In this document: positions 27,802 through 28,571 of the stretch, in pieces
Layout of the letters: each line of letters begins with the position of its first letter
Numbering within the stretch: the first letter of the stretch is position 1
From: CAYZEE01 sp964477485
GTDB taxonomy: Bacteria > Patescibacteriota > Microgenomatia > Levybacterales > UBA12049
Assembly (NCBI GenBank): GCA_964477485.1
Contig: CAYZEE010000012.1
Span: 1 to 28,571, forward strand
Reading direction: 5' to 3'
DNA length: 28,571 bases
Made by a program: the position numbers and the translations under genes
Notes under the pieces: model-generated
The model's database searches: none
The model's input: only the letters and a program-made list of their open reading frames with translations
What the model was told of the DNA's origin: nothing

Positions 27802-28531
27802 TTTTGAAAAAGAATTGATTCAGGAGCTGCAGAGCGAGGGCGTTTTGAAAGAAGAGGCGGAAGAATTATTGGAAGTGATTCATAAGGCATCACAAGTCGC
27901 AAAAACAGATAGATCATACCTTTCCAAAATGGCTTTTCTTGAAAAAATTGAGACGCTCAGCAGAAAAGACAGTAAAAGAATGTTTGCTTTTTCTCCAAGA
28001 TTTTTGGCGCCCGCACTCGCTTTTGTCATCCTTTTGTTTATACTTGTTACAGAAGTCGTAAATGCGCAGAAAAGTTTGCCGGGACAGCCTCTCTATGGAC
28101 TCAAACGCTTATCAGAGAATATTGCAAAAACAGTAGACCCTTCGTTTAAAAGTGAGGTCGTTATCAGAAGAAGCGAAGAGATAAAAAGCCTAACAGAAGA
28201 GAAGAAAGACGGAAATCTTCTTAAAAAAACCGTCAATGATTATAAAAATGCGCTTAGAAACAACACAAATATAAATCAGGATTCAATTGAGGAGTCGCAG
28301 AAAAATCTTGAGGAGGCAAAAAATCAGTCGGCGGGGAGCGGTAAAAAAGAAATAGAGAGCGCAATAATAAGTACCCAGGATCAGATTAAAAGTCGTGATG
28401 AAAATAATGTCGAGGGAAAAAAGACCAAAAACATTGCCCCGACTCAATCTGGTAATAATCCTGACAGCAGGCAGAATAAAGGTGAAAATAACGGGGAAGG
28501 AAAAAGCAAGGAGGGCGTGAATAAGTCGTGA
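27791..28531 (+). CDS. membrane anti-sigma-like protein with DUF5667-type domain
   Basis: The 246 residues have a cytoplasmic acidic helical N-terminus (1-65), one membrane helix (about 71-90), the conserved QKSLPGQPLYGLKRLSENI segment (93-111) of DUF5667-like proteins, an extracellular coiled region (EKKDGNLLKKTVNDYKNALR) and a Gln/Asn/Gly/Lys-rich disordered tail. There is no zinc-binding HxxxCxxC motif, so it is not a ZAS-type anti-sigma. GGGAGG lies 9 nt before the ATG inside the sigma gene, so the pair is co-translated. Binding the sigma factor with the N-terminus, and release by cleavage (perhaps by RseP-like proteases), is inference. Confidence 0.83.
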   Translation: MENNFEKELIQELQSEGVLKEEAEELLEVIHKASQVAKTDRSYLSKMAFLEKIETLSRKDSKRMFAFSPRFLAPALAFVILLFILVTEVVNAQKSLPGQPLYGLKRLSENIAKTVDPSFKSEVVIRRSEEIKSLTEEKKDGNLLKKTVNDYKNALRNNTNINQDSIEESQKNLEEAKNQSAGSGKKEIESAIISTQDQIKSRDENNVEGKKTKNIAPTQSGNNPDSRQNKGENNGEGKSKEGVNKS

Positions 28532-28540
28532 TACATATTG

Positions 28541-28562
28541 GAATCTTAAGGATTTAAGATTC
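28541..28562. repeat. 9-bp perfect inverted repeat near the right edge
   Basis: GAATCTTAA, a GGAT loop and TTAAGATTC form a perfect stem 10 nt after the anti-sigma stop. It might be the terminator of the sigma operon, but no U-run follows within the window. Confidence 0.5.
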
Positions 28563-28571
28563 TATGCCAAG

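Noticed and set aside
1..28571. tRNA, rRNA or other known structured RNA genes
   Set aside because: No cloverleaf with a TTCGA-type arm and no rRNA signature was seen on either strand.

Overview
This AT-rich window is packed with short, mostly co-directional housekeeping genes. It most resembles a member of the Candidate Phyla Radiation (Patescibacteria), probably the Microgenomates side. The grounds are the gene complement: a CofE-like ligase with no F420 genes nearby, a minimal rpsB-tsf-frr-rseP run without pyrH, short YbeY and EF-Ts, a DUF5667-type anti-sigma protein, Thr/Pro-rich secreted proteins with dockerin or cohesin modules, and a run of genes that look leaderless. The code is standard bacterial: TGA ends tmk, thyA, zwf and the anti-sigma gene, and Trp is TGG. 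Taxonomy is inference from content; no rRNA or tRNA gene was seen.

Layout. 1-4935 is a surface/secretion block, mostly on the minus strand: a carbonic-anhydrase-motif protein, a type IV pilin-like protein, a cohesin-like protein and two dockerin proteins, with a plus-strand CofE-like ligase between them. 5194-8721 is a complete dCTP-to-dTDP route (dcd, tmk, a second dCTP deaminase/dUTPase-like gene, thyA, folA). 8722-11993 is a translation and membrane-protease block (rpsB, tsf, frr, rseP). 12048-16353 holds a cyclase, zwf, a free tRNA-binding domain and gnd, split by an inverted, nonsense-interrupted inositol-monophosphatase gene. 16374-26097 holds proS, a small membrane protein, a DHH-type protein, a HIT protein, rpsU, ybeY, dnaX, ybaB, prs, recR, a DUF5660-like protein and cysS. 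26138-28571 ends with an unknown protein, a secreted protein, an ECF-type sigma factor and its likely membrane anti-sigma partner.

Three patterns run across the window and are the main discoveries. (1) Heptanucleotide-period repeats, of AAATTCA/AGGATTT type and CTAGCCA/CTAGTTG type, fill most gaps before start codons. The same kind of 7/14-nt repeat sits in frame inside zwf, gnd, proS, cysS and a DHH-family gene. (2) A second, unrelated hairpin family (CGGAACTAAA...TTTGTTCC) stands just upstream of a dcd paralogue, rpsU, cysS and, more diverged, ybaB. It is always in the sense orientation and its arms change together. (3) Many genes have a recognisable -35/-10, or an extended -10 of the form TGC-TANANT, ending 6-8 nt before the start codon. 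This implies leaderless mRNAs, and it corrects several starts where a longer frame opens at the TTG of a -35 box. The few genes with strong Shine-Dalgarno sequences (rpsB, rpsU, ybaB) have structured leaders.
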